64,000 nucleotides of DNA from Salinarchaeum sp. IM2453 (GCF_019693215.1 NZ_CP081183.1:62001-126000), one strand, 5' to 3'; shown: positions 16,515 through 25,993, numbered from the stretch's first letter. Made by a program: numbers and translations. Notes: generated by a model not told the origin, from the letters alone.

Positions 16515-19500
16515 TGAGCGATAATAACAATTCATCTACGGACGGTGGAACCGACGAACAGCTATCAAGACGAGACTTTGCCAAAGCAACGGGGACTGTA
16601 GGAGCAGCTTCTGTTGGAGGATTGAGTCTCTCAACAGCCTCAGACTTTGGCAGTCGGTGGCCATGGAGCGGCAATGGAGAGCGTGGCATCGGTGATTTCT
16701 TCGAGGAATATGGAGCAGAAGACGTTGCACATACGACATGTGGCCTCTGCCACGCAAATTGTCCAATACAGGTTCGGCTTGGTGATTCAGATGCCAGTGA
16801 TGAGGGAACTGGTAGTATACGAAAAATTGCTGGAAACCCGTATGCGTTTCAGATGACATATCCAAACGGACAGATTCCATATGGGTACGACTTTGACGAC
16901 GAGATTGCGATGGGAGGCGGAGAAAACACTGGATCAGTCCGGAAAGACGGCTGGTCACTTTCTGGTGGACGAGTCTGCTTGAAGGGTCAGTCAGGGATGC
17001 AAGTCGCATTTGATAACAATCGAGTTAGAAAGCCGCTCAAGCGGACAGGAGACCGAGGCGACGATGAGTGGGAGGAGATCAGTTGGGAACAAGCGATTAA
17101 TGAGATCATCAACGGGGATGATGATCTGGGACACGACGGGCTAAAGGAATATGAAGGGTGGATTGATCGAGAAGAGGTACAAGATGCGTATGACGAGGTT
17201 ATGGATGATAATACAGACTACGATGCAGATGATTTTGCGGATGATTACGCTGATGTACTGGTTGCAGACAAGGAGGAATTAAGCGAAACCCCCGAACTTT
17301 GGGAGCTAGGCCCAAAATCAAACCAGATTGTCGATATGGGCGGATATCGTCGTTTCCACACCATACGACCACGGCTCTGGCGAAACGGACTTGGATCAAT
17401 TAACAGCTACCACCATGCCGGAGTCTGTGGCATTACCTGTCTGACAGCGGCTGCTTCAGGTCATAAAGGTGGCAAAGGGAAAGGCTACCAGCATCCGGAC
17501 ATCAGGAACTCAGAATACATTATCGCATGGGGAGCAAATCCGCTTGTAGCAACGAAGGGGCCAGTCTGGACAGCTTCACAGATTTCAAACGCTCGACAAA
17601 ACGGGCTACGACTTGATGTAGTTGATCCTCGGATGTCAGAGACAGCAGAAAAAGCTGACAAGTGGGTCCCTGTCAAGCCAGGCGCAGATGCTGCACTCGC
17701 ATTTGGCATGGCTCGGTGGATTATCGAGAATCGTCGGTACGATGAAACATTCCTTACAAATCCAAGCGAGCAGGCAGCACACGAAGACGGCGAAAAAAAC
17801 TGGTCCGATGCCACACATCTGGTGCTTGTTGAAAAAGACGCACACAAAAAGCGGTTCAATGAGGAACATCCAGCCCATGAGTATGACCCCGATGTTGAAT
17901 TCCCGAATGGTCCAAAAGCTCGTCCAGAGGACCTTGGGATAGATGGAAGTGGATTTGTCGCTAAAGATCAACAGACTGGAGAACTCCAAGCAACAGAGGA
18001 AGCCGCATTCGATGGAGAGCTGTTTGTTGATGAAACAGTGACTGTTGATGGAGAAGACATAGCCGTTAAATCAGTATTCCAGTTGTATCGAGAACGTGCC
18101 GAACAATATGAGCTCGAAGAGTATGCAGAGATGGCAGGAATTGATGTTGAGGATATAGTTGAACTAGCTGATGAGTTTACAAGCCATGGAAAACGAGCTG
18201 CCATATTTCCATTCCGCGGGCTCGCGCAGCATCCACATGGGTTTTACAACTCCCGATCTGTACTTGCATTACAACACCTAATCGGTAATTACGACTGGAA
18301 AGGAGGGCAGATAACCCCAGAAGGAAACATTGGGACGGAGTCTGCAGAGTATAATAAAGGCAGCGGACGATTTGATCTTGGAGCAATTCCAAACAAACAC
18401 GACAAAGATCCTAGAGCACCGTGGGGTGTACCGCTTACCAAAGGGGGGATGGTCAACTATGAGGAGAGCCCATTCTACGATGATGGCACGTCCCATGAAG
18501 CGAATTATCCAGCGGAGAGACCATGGTTTAACCTAAGTGTGCAGGAGATTCAAGAAGTATGGCCAGCGGCAAAAGAAGAGTACCCGTATGGAGCTAAGGC
18601 TCTTATGTTTCGCGCATATGGAGCAAATAATGTCACTTCTGCATCAGCCGGCGATACAATTCCGGAGATCATGCAGGATCAAGATAACTTCGAGTTGATT
18701 GTTGCGTCAGACGTAATTATCGGAGAAACAAGCCGGTACGCAGATTACATCTTACCGGAGCCAACGTATCTGGAGCGATGGGAAAGTTTCGATGCGAATC
18801 AGAACAAGGTGCTCAAAGACGCAAAGATTACGCGCCCAGTTACCCGTGCGTTTGGTGAGATACCAGAGGAGAATCATCCGGATGAATATGACGGACCTGT
18901 CCCGTTTGAGAACGTCCTTATTCACATGTGGAAAGAGATGGAACTCCCCGGTGTCGGCGAAGACGCAATGATGGACGACCCCACATACCGAGACGAACCA
19001 GAGACATATTCACTTGATCGAGCAGAAGATATGTGGCTCAAACTGGTTGCAAATGTGGCATATGATGAGGACCCAGTTGCACAAGCAGACGAGGAAGAAA
19101 TCGAACATCTTGAAAGGTCAGTTGAGAAAGGATTGGGGACGACAACAGCAGGCAACAGTATAACTGAAATGTGGAAAGATGCGCTTAATACTGAAGAGGA
19201 TTGGCGGCGCGTTGTTACGGTATTGAATCGAGGAGGCCGGTTTGAACCACCCGCAGAGTCGGAGAAAGAAAGTTATGAAGAAAAATTCGATCGACACGGG
19301 TATGATCAGGAATATGTCGACCGAGATCCGGACAGCAATGCGTATGATGGGGACCACATGAAATACCGGCTCGAAACGCGAGCAGACTTCTATGATGAAA
19401 CGCTTCCAGAGCAGTTCCATTCTGCATCTGGTGAACCTCTTGATCCAATGCCAGCAGTCTGTGATGGAGAATTTTACAATGGAGAGACACAGTTACCGAT

Positions 19501-20077
19501 CGTCAGTAGTGACGACGCCCGAGAATCACACGGAGACTTGCAACTCATTAATTGGAAACAGACAGCCATGGGGATTCAACGAACAATCGGAGCACCGTGG
19601 CTTCGTGAAATACAGGCAGAAAATCCCCTTTGGATCAATCCAAAAGATGCAGACGAGCGGGGTATAGAGGATGGGGACACCGTTGTTGTGCAGAATCAAG
19701 ACCGGGAAAACAACGATGTAGGAGCCAAAGAAGAAGTAACTGCTACAGCCCGAGTTACAGAAGGAATCAGACCTGGTGTTGTCGGAGGTGCATTTGCATT
19801 TGGTCGCGAAACAAATGGAGCAGTTGGAGCAACAATTAACGGCGACGGGGACAGTGCCAATATGCCAGAGTCACCAGTCGATGACTACGGCCATTTTGAC
19901 CATGACCCATATGATCCTGCTGAAGACACGACTGGGTACGCCAAAGGTCAAAACACCGGATTTGCGGTTAACCATCTAATGGACATTGATCCGGAGCTTG
20001 GCGATACGGGAGTAAGCGATGTTATAGGCGGAAGTCACGCACAGTATAGTACATTTGTCGACGTCGAAAAGGCGTGA
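16514..20077 (+). CDS. Tat-exported molybdopterin oxidoreductase catalytic subunit (TtrA-like)
   Basis: Catalytic subunit of a complex iron-sulfur molybdoenzyme, 1187 aa. A Tat signal SRRDFAKATG starts at about residue 19, so the enzyme faces the outside. The [4Fe-4S] FS0 ligands are CGLCHANC (about 76-83) plus Cys of GGRVCLKGQ (about 157). Around residue 305, HHAGVCGITC offers Cys305 as the likely molybdenum ligand. The C-terminal ENPLWINPKDADERGIEDGD is the molybdopterin-dinucleotide cap domain. Acidic insertions (about 195-260 and 430-480) exceed those of bacterial homologues. Gene order suggests tetrathionate reductase; arsenate, selenate or polysulfide reduction remain possible. No TorD-like chaperone is in the window. 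Confidence 0.9.
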   Translation: MSDNNNSSTDGGTDEQLSRRDFAKATGTVGAASVGGLSLSTASDFGSRWPWSGNGERGIGDFFEEYGAEDVAHTTCGLCHANCPIQVRLGDSDASDEGTGSIRKIAGNPYAFQMTYPNGQIPYGYDFDDEIAMGGGENTGSVRKDGWSLSGGRVCLKGQSGMQVAFDNNRVRKPLKRTGDRGDDEWEEISWEQAINEIINGDDDLGHDGLKEYEGWIDREEVQDAYDEVMDDNTDYDADDFADDYADVLVADKEELSETPELWELGPKSNQIVDMGGYRRFHTIRPRLWRNGLGSINSYHHAGVCGITCLTAAASGHKGGKGKGYQHPDIRNSEYIIAWGANPLVATKGPVWTASQISNARQNGLRLDVVDPRMSETAEKADKWVPVKPGADAALAFGMARWIIENRRYDETFLTNPSEQAAHEDGEKNWSDATHLVLVEKDAHKKRFNEEHPAHEYDPDVEFPNGPKARPEDLGIDGSGFVAKDQQTGELQATEEAAFDGELFVDETVTVDGEDIAVKSVFQLYRERAEQYELEEYAEMAGIDVEDIVELADEFTSHGKRAAIFPFRGLAQHPHGFYNSRSVLALQHLIGNYDWKGGQITPEGNIGTESAEYNKGSGRFDLGAIPNKHDKDPRAPWGVPLTKGGMVNYEESPFYDDGTSHEANYPAERPWFNLSVQEIQEVWPAAKEEYPYGAKALMFRAYGANNVTSASAGDTIPEIMQDQDNFELIVASDVIIGETSRYADYILPEPTYLERWESFDANQNKVLKDAKITRPVTRAFGEIPEENHPDEYDGPVPFENVLIHMWKEMELPGVGEDAMMDDPTYRDEPETYSLDRAEDMWLKLVANVAYDEDPVAQADEEEIEHLERSVEKGLGTTTAGNSITEMWKDALNTEEDWRRVVTVLNRGGRFEPPAESEKESYEEKFDRHGYDQEYVDRDPDSNAYDGDHMKYRLETRADFYDETLPEQFHSASGEPLDPMPAVCDGEFYNGETQLPIVSSDDARESHGDLQLINWKQTAMGIQRTIGAPWLREIQAENPLWINPKDADERGIEDGDTVVVQNQDRENNDVGAKEEVTATARVTEGIRPGVVGGAFAFGRETNGAVGATINGDGDSANMPESPVDDYGHFDHDPYDPAEDTTGYAKGQNTGFAVNHLMDIDPELGDTGVSDVIGGSHAQYSTFVDVEKA

Positions 20078-20234
20078 AGTGCCGCACCAAGGTGGCTCGT
20101 GGGACTTGCACTGCTATCTTCTATAAGCAAGAAATACATCTGACCGCGAACAGACCTCTTTGATTGTAGCTGTTTCTCTAGTTTGCTCTAGGAAAAGCTG
20201 ACGCAAAGAGCAAACAGAGAACTGAAAGAAGTAG

Positions 20235-20612
20235 CTATTCTTTGACAACCGTAACGGGTACATCGACAGATTCCATGACAGATTCTGTTGCACTACCAAA
20301 GAGAATCTTTCCTGAAGTTGTCTTTTCGCGTCCAACCATCAGGACATGATCAACATCCAACTCCTCAACTTGGTTCACGATTTCTTCTGGAGGATACCCA
20401 TTTTTAATAGTAGTCTCAACTTCACATCCTGCTTCCTCCAGTTGGGCAGCGGCTGTGGTAACGCTTTCTGGAGCTTCGGTGGCACCGTTTTCAGATACAT
20501 AGAGAATCGTTGACCGAAGATTATCAGAGTCAGTCGGAAAGTCACGAACAGTATTTACCGTTTTCTTTGCACGATGGTTACTTTCGTCGATTGGTAAGAG
20601 GAGGTGGTACAT
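20235..20612 (-). CDS. Universal stress protein UspA family
   Basis: A 125 aa single-domain Usp from MYHLLLPIDESNHR; a second ATG directly upstream (20615) is equally possible. LLLPIDESN is the first strand and nucleotide loop, HVLMVGREK the fourth strand, and SGKILFGSATESVM the region where ATP-binding Usps have G-2x-G-9x-G-S/T. Here the first glycines are partly replaced (GREKTTSGK), so ATP binding may be weak. It converges on the reductase operon with about 157 bases between, in which I see nothing further. Confidence 0.85.
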   Translation of the reverse strand: MYHLLLPIDESNHRAKKTVNTVRDFPTDSDNLRSTILYVSENGATEAPESVTTAAAQLEEAGCEVETTIKNGYPPEEIVNQVEELDVDHVLMVGREKTTSGKILFGSATESVMESVDVPVTVVKE

Positions 20613-20832
20613 CATCGACAGGTTTGTCTGGGGTTAATAAAAAGGTATGAGTTCTCGGTCACCACTAGAGTAGTACATCAATTGCTCTGAACCGCCCTGG
20701 ACTGCTCCGACTGTAGAGTATCCGGTGCTGTGTATCTCGACAGAAGTATCTCTGTGGGATCGTTCTTTCTGGAAGTTTGCGAGGGAAGAAAAACTCCCTT
20801 CAGGGGTCATGCAGAGGTTATTTATTTCCTAT

Positions 20833-20916
20833 GCGAGGGAAGGGATTCGAACCCTTGGACCCCTACGGGAGCGGATCTTGAGTCCGCCGCCGTTGGCCAG
20901 GCTTGGCTACCCTCGC
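20833..20916 (-). tRNA. tRNA-Leu (anticodon CAA)
   Basis: An 84-base type II tRNA read on the minus strand. The acceptor stem GCGAGGG pairs with CCCTCGC, the D-arm region GCCAAGCCTGGCCAACGGC fits, and the anticodon stem GCGGA/TCCGC carries the loop CTCAAGA, giving anticodon CAA for UUG codons. A variable arm follows, then the T arm AGGGTTCGAATCCCT. CCA is not encoded, as usual in haloarchaea, and no intron is visible. Plus-strand frames over this site read REGIRTLGPL, the usual false translation of a tRNA. An ATATTGATATAC about 25 bases upstream (near 20930-20941) can serve as its TATA element. Confidence 0.96.
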
Positions 20917-20980
20917 ACTTGTACGCACATATTGATATACGTTGAAGCCTATTAGTTACAGCGATTCAATGTGACATAGG

Positions 20981-21934
20981 TCAGGAATGAGTTTGTGGTG
21001 CTGAAGTTAGTCGCTGGGTTTCTTTTCGAATTAGATGAGGGACGATAAGGATAATTCCAAATGCTACCCCGGCCCACAACATTGTCACAAGCGGATGGGT
21101 GATGGAGGTATGAATAGCATACGCAATCGAAAGGAGAACACCAGCTCCTGCAAAAACAGGCATAGTTGTCTTTCCGCTAACATTAAACTGCCAGTCTGTC
21201 CGCTGCCCAAGATACAGGGTGACCATTCCACCAACTGCACCTCCAAGGGCAATGTTGCGGTTGCTTCCGAGTATTCCCTCCCAAGCTGGAACAGCAAATC
21301 CGTTACTATGAACCCATACACCAAAGAACGCGAGGGCTGCAGCGAACGCAAATACAGCTAATGTACCACGGTCGAAGTGTCGGCGGGTGCTAACAACAGT
21401 TCCAGCTAAAATTATCCCCAGTGCAATCCCGCCAATAACATCAATAGGATAGTGCACAGCCAAGGCAAGGCGTGAATAACCGACAAGACCAATAACAGCA
21501 GCTCCGACGAGAGCACGATTTCGAAGGGTACTGATTCGAAGGTCAAAGATCATCAGAGTAATAATTGCCGTTGCGATCATTGCATTTCCGCTTGGGAAGC
21601 TTGTTGTGGTTATTCCTGCTCCATGGCCATGCAGCCATGAGAAAACACCGGGAAACCACTCTGCACTAACATCAGCAACTATTGGCGGACGATCAGCTGA
21701 GTTTAGAGACTTGATCCCACCCATCAGCCCGTAGTATCCACATACTGTCGCGATCCATGTAGCCATACGGTTCGGGGCCCAAAAATATGCGAGAATAACG
21801 GCTGGAACGACGACATAGACGCTACCAAGATGTGTGAGTACGGTGAGAACTATGCCAATTGCTTCGGGAGTTCCATGTACAATTGTCTCCAAAATTGCAT
21901 CCTCAAACACAGGATGCCAATCACCGTTAGACAT
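20981..21934 (-). CDS. PAP2-superfamily membrane phosphatase
   Basis: A 317 aa membrane protein with about eight hydrophobic helices and the three phosphatidic-acid-phosphatase motifs: KSLNSADRPP (C1, about 75-84), FPSGNA (C2, about 113-118) and SRLALAVHYPIDVIGG (C3, about 155-170). The C2 motif normally reads PSGH and its His helps protonate the leaving group; here it is Asn, while the nucleophilic C3 His and its Asp partner are intact. Likely a lipid or isoprenyl phosphate/diphosphate phosphatase acting on the outer face. Two uncharacterised membrane proteins follow in the same region. Confidence 0.88.
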   Translation of the reverse strand: MSNGDWHPVFEDAILETIVHGTPEAIGIVLTVLTHLGSVYVVVPAVILAYFWAPNRMATWIATVCGYYGLMGGIKSLNSADRPPIVADVSAEWFPGVFSWLHGHGAGITTTSFPSGNAMIATAIITLMIFDLRISTLRNRALVGAAVIGLVGYSRLALAVHYPIDVIGGIALGIILAGTVVSTRRHFDRGTLAVFAFAAALAFFGVWVHSNGFAVPAWEGILGSNRNIALGGAVGGMVTLYLGQRTDWQFNVSGKTTMPVFAGAGVLLSIAYAIHTSITHPLVTMLWAGVAFGIILIVPHLIRKETQRLTSAPQTHS

Positions 21935-21998
21935 GTAATAGTATTAATTTGTTGTATGTATTTGAGTATTCTGGGACACTACTCAGAGGAGAAATTAG

Positions 21999-22400
21999 CT
22001 AAAATGTCCGTGATACCGAGGTGGTCTCTTTGATTCGGAATGCAACAGGATATTCCCATACTTTGCCTTGTAGTGCGCGCACGACGGCGACTGCTGTAAA
22101 CAGTAATGTTCCACCAAGCATGATAAGACCGATTATTGGCCCCCAGATTGCCGGGCGAAAGTCAGAGAATAAGACTGCAATGCCAGAAAGGAATCCGGCA
22201 ACATACATCCCTATACCGAAGGTCAGTTGCCAGTTTGCAGCGTGTCTGGCATGTTCTTTTAGATAATCGGACCGGGAGAGCCACATAACAACAAGTGGAC
22301 CAATTATCCAAGTGAGCAAAGCAAGAAGGTGAATACCTGCTGCAAAGATCCGAGGACGATAAGAATCCGCGGGCGGTAAAGACTTGTTTTCCATGTACAC
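21999..22400 (-). CDS. DUF4870-type small membrane protein
   Basis: A 133 aa protein with four hydrophobic segments. The central pattern HLLALLTWIIGPLVVMWL followed by YLKEHARHAANWQLTF is the DUF4870 signature (His-Ala-x-x-Ala-x-N-x-Q between helices 1 and 2). The family is widespread in bacteria and archaea and has no defined biochemical role. The start is either the first ATG (22400) or MENKSLPP two codons later. It is 64 bases upstream of the PAP2 gene on the same strand, so the two may share a transcript. Confidence 0.82.
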   Translation of the reverse strand: MYMENKSLPPADSYRPRIFAAGIHLLALLTWIIGPLVVMWLSRSDYLKEHARHAANWQLTFGIGMYVAGFLSGIAVLFSDFRPAIWGPIIGLIMLGGTLLFTAVAVVRALQGKVWEYPVAFRIKETTSVSRTF

Positions 22401-22486
22401 AAACTATCATGTACAGCGTATGAAAATACTGGTTTAGCGTCAACTGTCCTAGAGAGATAACCTTGGTATCTTCCTCAGTGCACCAT

Positions 22487-22566
22487 GTGAACTACCCCTG
22501 CCTACTCACTCACGGCTATCGCCGGTCGCTCCTTGAGGTGGGGGCTTCTCACCCAATCTGCTAATC
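22487..22566 (-). repeat. Right-end relic of an IS1341-type element, copy 1
   Basis: Begins GTGAACTACCCCTGCC, the reverse complement of the right end of the intact element at 32517-33965. Its first 42 bases are identical to 41117-41158, and the two copies continue to share sequence up to AATCTGCTAA. No transposase sequence is attached. Confidence 0.65.
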
Positions 22567-22681
22567 AAGTATCCTGTAAAAATTCCCTAAAAGTTTCCAC
22601 GATATTCGACCTATCTATCAGCAGAAATGGGAAGAGGTAGCTAACGAATGCTTAAGTAGACCAATATGTGATGGATATGTG

Positions 22682-23152
22682 ATGCAGATGTCTGACCTGA
22701 CGATATTGCAGTCTGTTGCAGTGCATCGTGAAGATATCGTACGTGCGTATGAAATGCAAGTGCGTAAAGAGGAAAAGGCGGTCCTTCGGGTTACACCTCC
22801 ATTTAGCGCTAAAATGAGAGGCCGGATCCACATTGAGTCAGATGATGACTATATGGTGGGTGATGATAGTGGAAAGCCAGTACATATTTCTCCAGAAATC
22901 TTGCTTAACGACCCACCAGTATTTCCAACACCAGACGAAACCGCTGATCAGTTACGATCAGACCCGGATGTAAAATACACTCGTGATCGACATCATCAGC
23001 TCCACGAAGAACGGGTCAATCAGTGGAGAGAAACGATTGCAAATTCGATTGCTAATCAGGCAACGATCGGGGTTGCAGGAAATGAAAACCAGCAGCAAGT
23101 GGACATAATTACTCTTGGTTCTTGGCCACCTAACAATACATCAGAACGCTAA
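22682..23152 (+). CDS. Conserved haloarchaeal hypothetical protein
   Basis: A soluble 156 aa protein starting MQMSDLTILQSVAVHREDIV; an ATG two codons on (22688) is as good, and a GTG precedes it. The visible features are an N-terminal helix, then the strand-like AVLRVTPPFSAKMRGRIHIE (about 35-54), and a Pro/Asp-rich middle with PVHISPEILLNDPPVFPTPDE. A helical second half (HHQLHEERVNQWRETIANSI) follows. I recall similar unnamed haloarchaeal proteins in front of DUF63 genes but no function. The DUF63 gene begins 18 bases after its stop, so the pair is probably an operon. Confidence 0.7.
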   Translation: MQMSDLTILQSVAVHREDIVRAYEMQVRKEEKAVLRVTPPFSAKMRGRIHIESDDDYMVGDDSGKPVHISPEILLNDPPVFPTPDETADQLRSDPDVKYTRDRHHQLHEERVNQWRETIANSIANQATIGVAGNENQQQVDIITLGSWPPNNTSER

Positions 23153-23170
23153 AGCGCATTGACTGCTGGT

Positions 23171-24298
23171 ATGACGAGTATGGACTATGATCGTGCTACC
23201 GCTGAGCGAGTTTGGTTAGCTATTACTGGTGGAATAGCGGTAGTATTAGTTTTCGGGTCAATATTCGCTGAACGACTCGTATATGATCGATTTATTTGGC
23301 AATACTTCTGGGGTCCCGTTGTCGCAGATGGGAAAGGAGAGGATTGTGTTGCACGTCAGGACGGGGAAACAGTAGTTCCAGAAACATGCACAACAGCAGA
23401 GGGAATCGTTGCAGAACCTGGATATACAGTTATTTCAACAGCAAGCTATGGGATAGTGTTGGTATTGCTATTGATTGGTGTGTACTTTCTTGCCGTCCGA
23501 TTAGACATCGGAGACTCATTGAGTATCATATATGCTCTGTTTCCATTTGTACTGTTAGGGGGGGTACTGCGGACGGTTGAAGATGCGAGTTTAGCTGTAC
23601 TTGAAGAAACAGGAACTGCTGCAATTGCATTCCCTTACTCTGCCATTCTGATCAGTCCACTGATCTATTTTTTCATGTTTGCTCTTGCGTTGTCTGCGTT
23701 GGGTATTAGTATTGTGCTGGTAAGACAAGGAATAGCCAGACGGTATGAGTATCCTCTTGCTGGGATTGGATCAATGCTATTAGGCGGAGGCTTAGCGTAT
23801 CTGGGTTATCTAGCAGTTACAACCGAGGCACTTGGATTTACTCTCTCATTTCTCGTTATAACGCTTGTAGGAGCAACAGCCATTACTGCTGTAGCTTGGA
23901 TTGTTATTGATCGATATTTCCCTGTTGTAAACTCTGGGACAGGATACGTTGGTGCAGTAATTATCTGGGGACATGCAGTTGACGGGGTTGCAAACGTACT
24001 CAGTCTTGACTGGGCAGCAACGTTTGATTTACCGGAGTACGGGCCTAAACATGTTATCAACAGTGCTGTACAGGATATTACTGCGGTAGTTCAGCCGACA
24101 TGGCTATCGGATATGATCGGAGTTACGTGGCCGTTTCTGCCGTTGAAAGTGATTGCAGCTGCTATTGTAGTCTATGCTTTCAACGACGAGCTATATGATG
24201 AATTGCCTCGATATACAGTTATTATGTTACTTGCTGTCCTTGCGGTCGGGCTTGGGCCAGGAACTCGTGACATGCTTCGGGCTACCTTCGGAATATAG
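23171..24298 (+). CDS. DUF63 family membrane protein
   Basis: A 375 aa integral membrane protein from MTSMDYDRATAERVW; a TTG at 23159 opens the same frame. About nine hydrophobic helices. Family landmarks are WQYFWGPVVADGK near the N-terminus, VLLGGVLRTVEDA (about 130), GHAVDGVANVLSLDWA (about 265) and YGPKHVINSA (about 290), matching archaeal DUF63. The function is unknown; conserved charged and His residues inside helices (R, E, H, D) hint at transport or an intramembrane enzyme. It ends 13 bases before the YcaO gene, with which it converges. Confidence 0.85.
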   Translation: MTSMDYDRATAERVWLAITGGIAVVLVFGSIFAERLVYDRFIWQYFWGPVVADGKGEDCVARQDGETVVPETCTTAEGIVAEPGYTVISTASYGIVLVLLLIGVYFLAVRLDIGDSLSIIYALFPFVLLGGVLRTVEDASLAVLEETGTAAIAFPYSAILISPLIYFFMFALALSALGISIVLVRQGIARRYEYPLAGIGSMLLGGGLAYLGYLAVTTEALGFTLSFLVITLVGATAITAVAWIVIDRYFPVVNSGTGYVGAVIIWGHAVDGVANVLSLDWAATFDLPEYGPKHVINSAVQDITAVVQPTWLSDMIGVTWPFLPLKVIAAAIVVYAFNDELYDELPRYTVIMLLAVLAVGLGPGTRDMLRATFGI

Positions 24299-24310
24299 CG
24301 ATCCTCTAGT

Positions 24311-25993
24311 TTAGGGATATGGATGGTGAGGGTGATCTGGCATAAAAGAAGCCCCAAATGTATTTGGAACCGTAGTAATTCGCTCGCTAAATTGTTCGGT
24401 GTTCATAAAGAGTGGTTGAGCCGCTGGAACAACAACACGAACCGCTTCGAAGCTAAGCGAATCAAGATCAACGGTCGTAATACGGGAAGCATAGGCTGTC
24501 AGTCCAAGGCTAGAGATTTGGTCAAGCAGGAATTGAAGCCCCATGTTCTGTGGATCATGCTCCGGATTTCGGGCAGATATAGACTGATCAGGGCCAACGT
24601 ATTCAGATATCGTGTCCGGATGATTACTGTAATGGCCAATCTTTCCGCTTAGTGTTGCTGCTTTTTCTTTTCCGGCCGATCGAAGTTCCATCCAGTTCTG
24701 GAGTGCTTCAGAGAGAGATCCAATTGCTGCGTCAGTATATGTACTGGCGGCGTCAGCACCGATAGCAAAACGCGGCCAATCATCCCGGTATACTGCAGTA
24801 CTGACCACTGGGATATCACTATCATGTCGGACTCGAAGTGGTGTAACTTCTAATCCCTCTGCACGGGCACGTCGGGCAAGCGTATTGAACGTACTATCCT
24901 CAATTTCAAGTCTATGAGGAGACCCACTTGCATACCAATCAATCATCGTTGCATCTCGCTCGATAACTTCGGTAAGACCAGAAACAACTGCTTGTGTCAG
25001 AGAAGTTCCTACACCGAGTCCAGTGGTAATTGGATAAAGATACCGAATTTCTGGTGGGGGAAAATACACGGCTTCTGCTGGTATCCAGACTTGATTCTCG
25101 TTATGTAGATTAATACCACGGCGCCATCGTATGGCTGTATCAGAATGTTGGTCAGGCGCGTCGTCAGATGCACTTGCGAAAGCGGCTGGTGGAACGCATC
25201 GTTCAAGCTCCGATGGTGTATCTGTGTGTAGATCTTCTGCTTGATAAGTTGCTGCAGCATGCCGCTCAAGTGCTTCACCAGTTGCCTTCATATATGCCTC
25301 ATTCCAGTCAATTGCAACACCGGCAGCCTGTGCTGGAATGTTACGAGATGTAAATCGTTCAGGATTACTCAGTGTCGAAAGGTAATACGGAGCTGGAAAT
25401 GACTCAACTTCTCCGACATTAGTAATAATACCGACACGATCATCAACAGCTAACTCAGCTCGATTAAGTGCTTCCTCAAGTGTAACATCTTGGTATGTCA
25501 GTTCAAATTCTCCGCTTGGTGGAGAAAGACAACCGCACGCCGGAGAAGGGGTAAATCGACGACGACGCTGAGGATATTCGATAATATGTCCAAACACCTG
25601 CGAAGGAGCATTAAGCACTGTAACAGCAGCCAGTGCGCCCAATAGGAATGAACCACCAGTATGAGTCGAACGATCAGAGTTGTCCTGCGAATCTGAAATA
25701 CGGTCAGTTAAACATTGATAGCAGCCGGTTGCTGGTGTAAACCCGGCGATTGATCCGTGAACATCTCCAACATTAGCACCAGCAATACCACTTTCCTGAA
25801 TCGCGATCCACTGGTCAAATTTTGCATTTGCCTGGGAAAAGATATCGTCATCAACAGCACCAGCTACAACACCGATCACATTCTCAGGAGATTCATTAAT
25901 ATTCCCAAACTCTACATTACTCTCAGAATGTGAAACGACCGCTGAAAAGGCATCAATTGCTGTATCTAATGATCCTGTGGCATAGAATTCCAT
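24311..25993 (-). CDS. YcaO-domain protein with Cys-rich E1-like N-terminal region
   Basis: A 560 aa protein from MEFYATGSLDTAIDAF; upstream codons to 26128 run into the RNase P RNA and are not coding. Residues 1-190 resemble the scaffold half of TOMM cyclodehydratases (SagC/TfuA/E1-like), with GCYQC and ACGC cysteines that could bind zinc. Residues 195-550 are the YcaO ATPase: GEALERHAAA, GLTEVIERDA and ALSEALQNWMELR contain the acidic Mg/ATP ligands. The C-terminus HPHHPYP carries the proline-rich tail typical of azoline-forming YcaOs. YcaO enzymes phosphorylate backbone amides to make azolines, thioamides or amidines. No precursor peptide is visible nearby. Confidence 0.88.
   Translation of the reverse strand: MEFYATGSLDTAIDAFSAVVSHSESNVEFGNINESPENVIGVVAGAVDDDIFSQANAKFDQWIAIQESGIAGANVGDVHGSIAGFTPATGCYQCLTDRISDSQDNSDRSTHTGGSFLLGALAAVTVLNAPSQVFGHIIEYPQRRRRFTPSPACGCLSPPSGEFELTYQDVTLEEALNRAELAVDDRVGIITNVGEVESFPAPYYLSTLSNPERFTSRNIPAQAAGVAIDWNEAYMKATGEALERHAAATYQAEDLHTDTPSELERCVPPAAFASASDDAPDQHSDTAIRWRRGINLHNENQVWIPAEAVYFPPPEIRYLYPITTGLGVGTSLTQAVVSGLTEVIERDATMIDWYASGSPHRLEIEDSTFNTLARRARAEGLEVTPLRVRHDSDIPVVSTAVYRDDWPRFAIGADAASTYTDAAIGSLSEALQNWMELRSAGKEKAATLSGKIGHYSNHPDTISEYVGPDQSISARNPEHDPQNMGLQFLLDQISSLGLTAYASRITTVDLDSLSFEAVRVVVPAAQPLFMNTEQFSERITTVPNTFGASFMPDHPHHPYP

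Noticed and set aside
20779-20843. Integration site at tRNA-Leu, from a 10-base repeat GCGAGGGAAG at 20779 and 20833
   Set aside because: The repeat is too short and only 54 bases apart, no integrase or island lies beside it, so chance is more likely.
20725-20955. Plus-strand ORFs over 20725-20955 with the reading REGIRTLGPLRERILSPPPLARLGYPR-like segments
   Set aside because: They are translations of the tRNA-Leu gene on the other strand, a well-known artefact.
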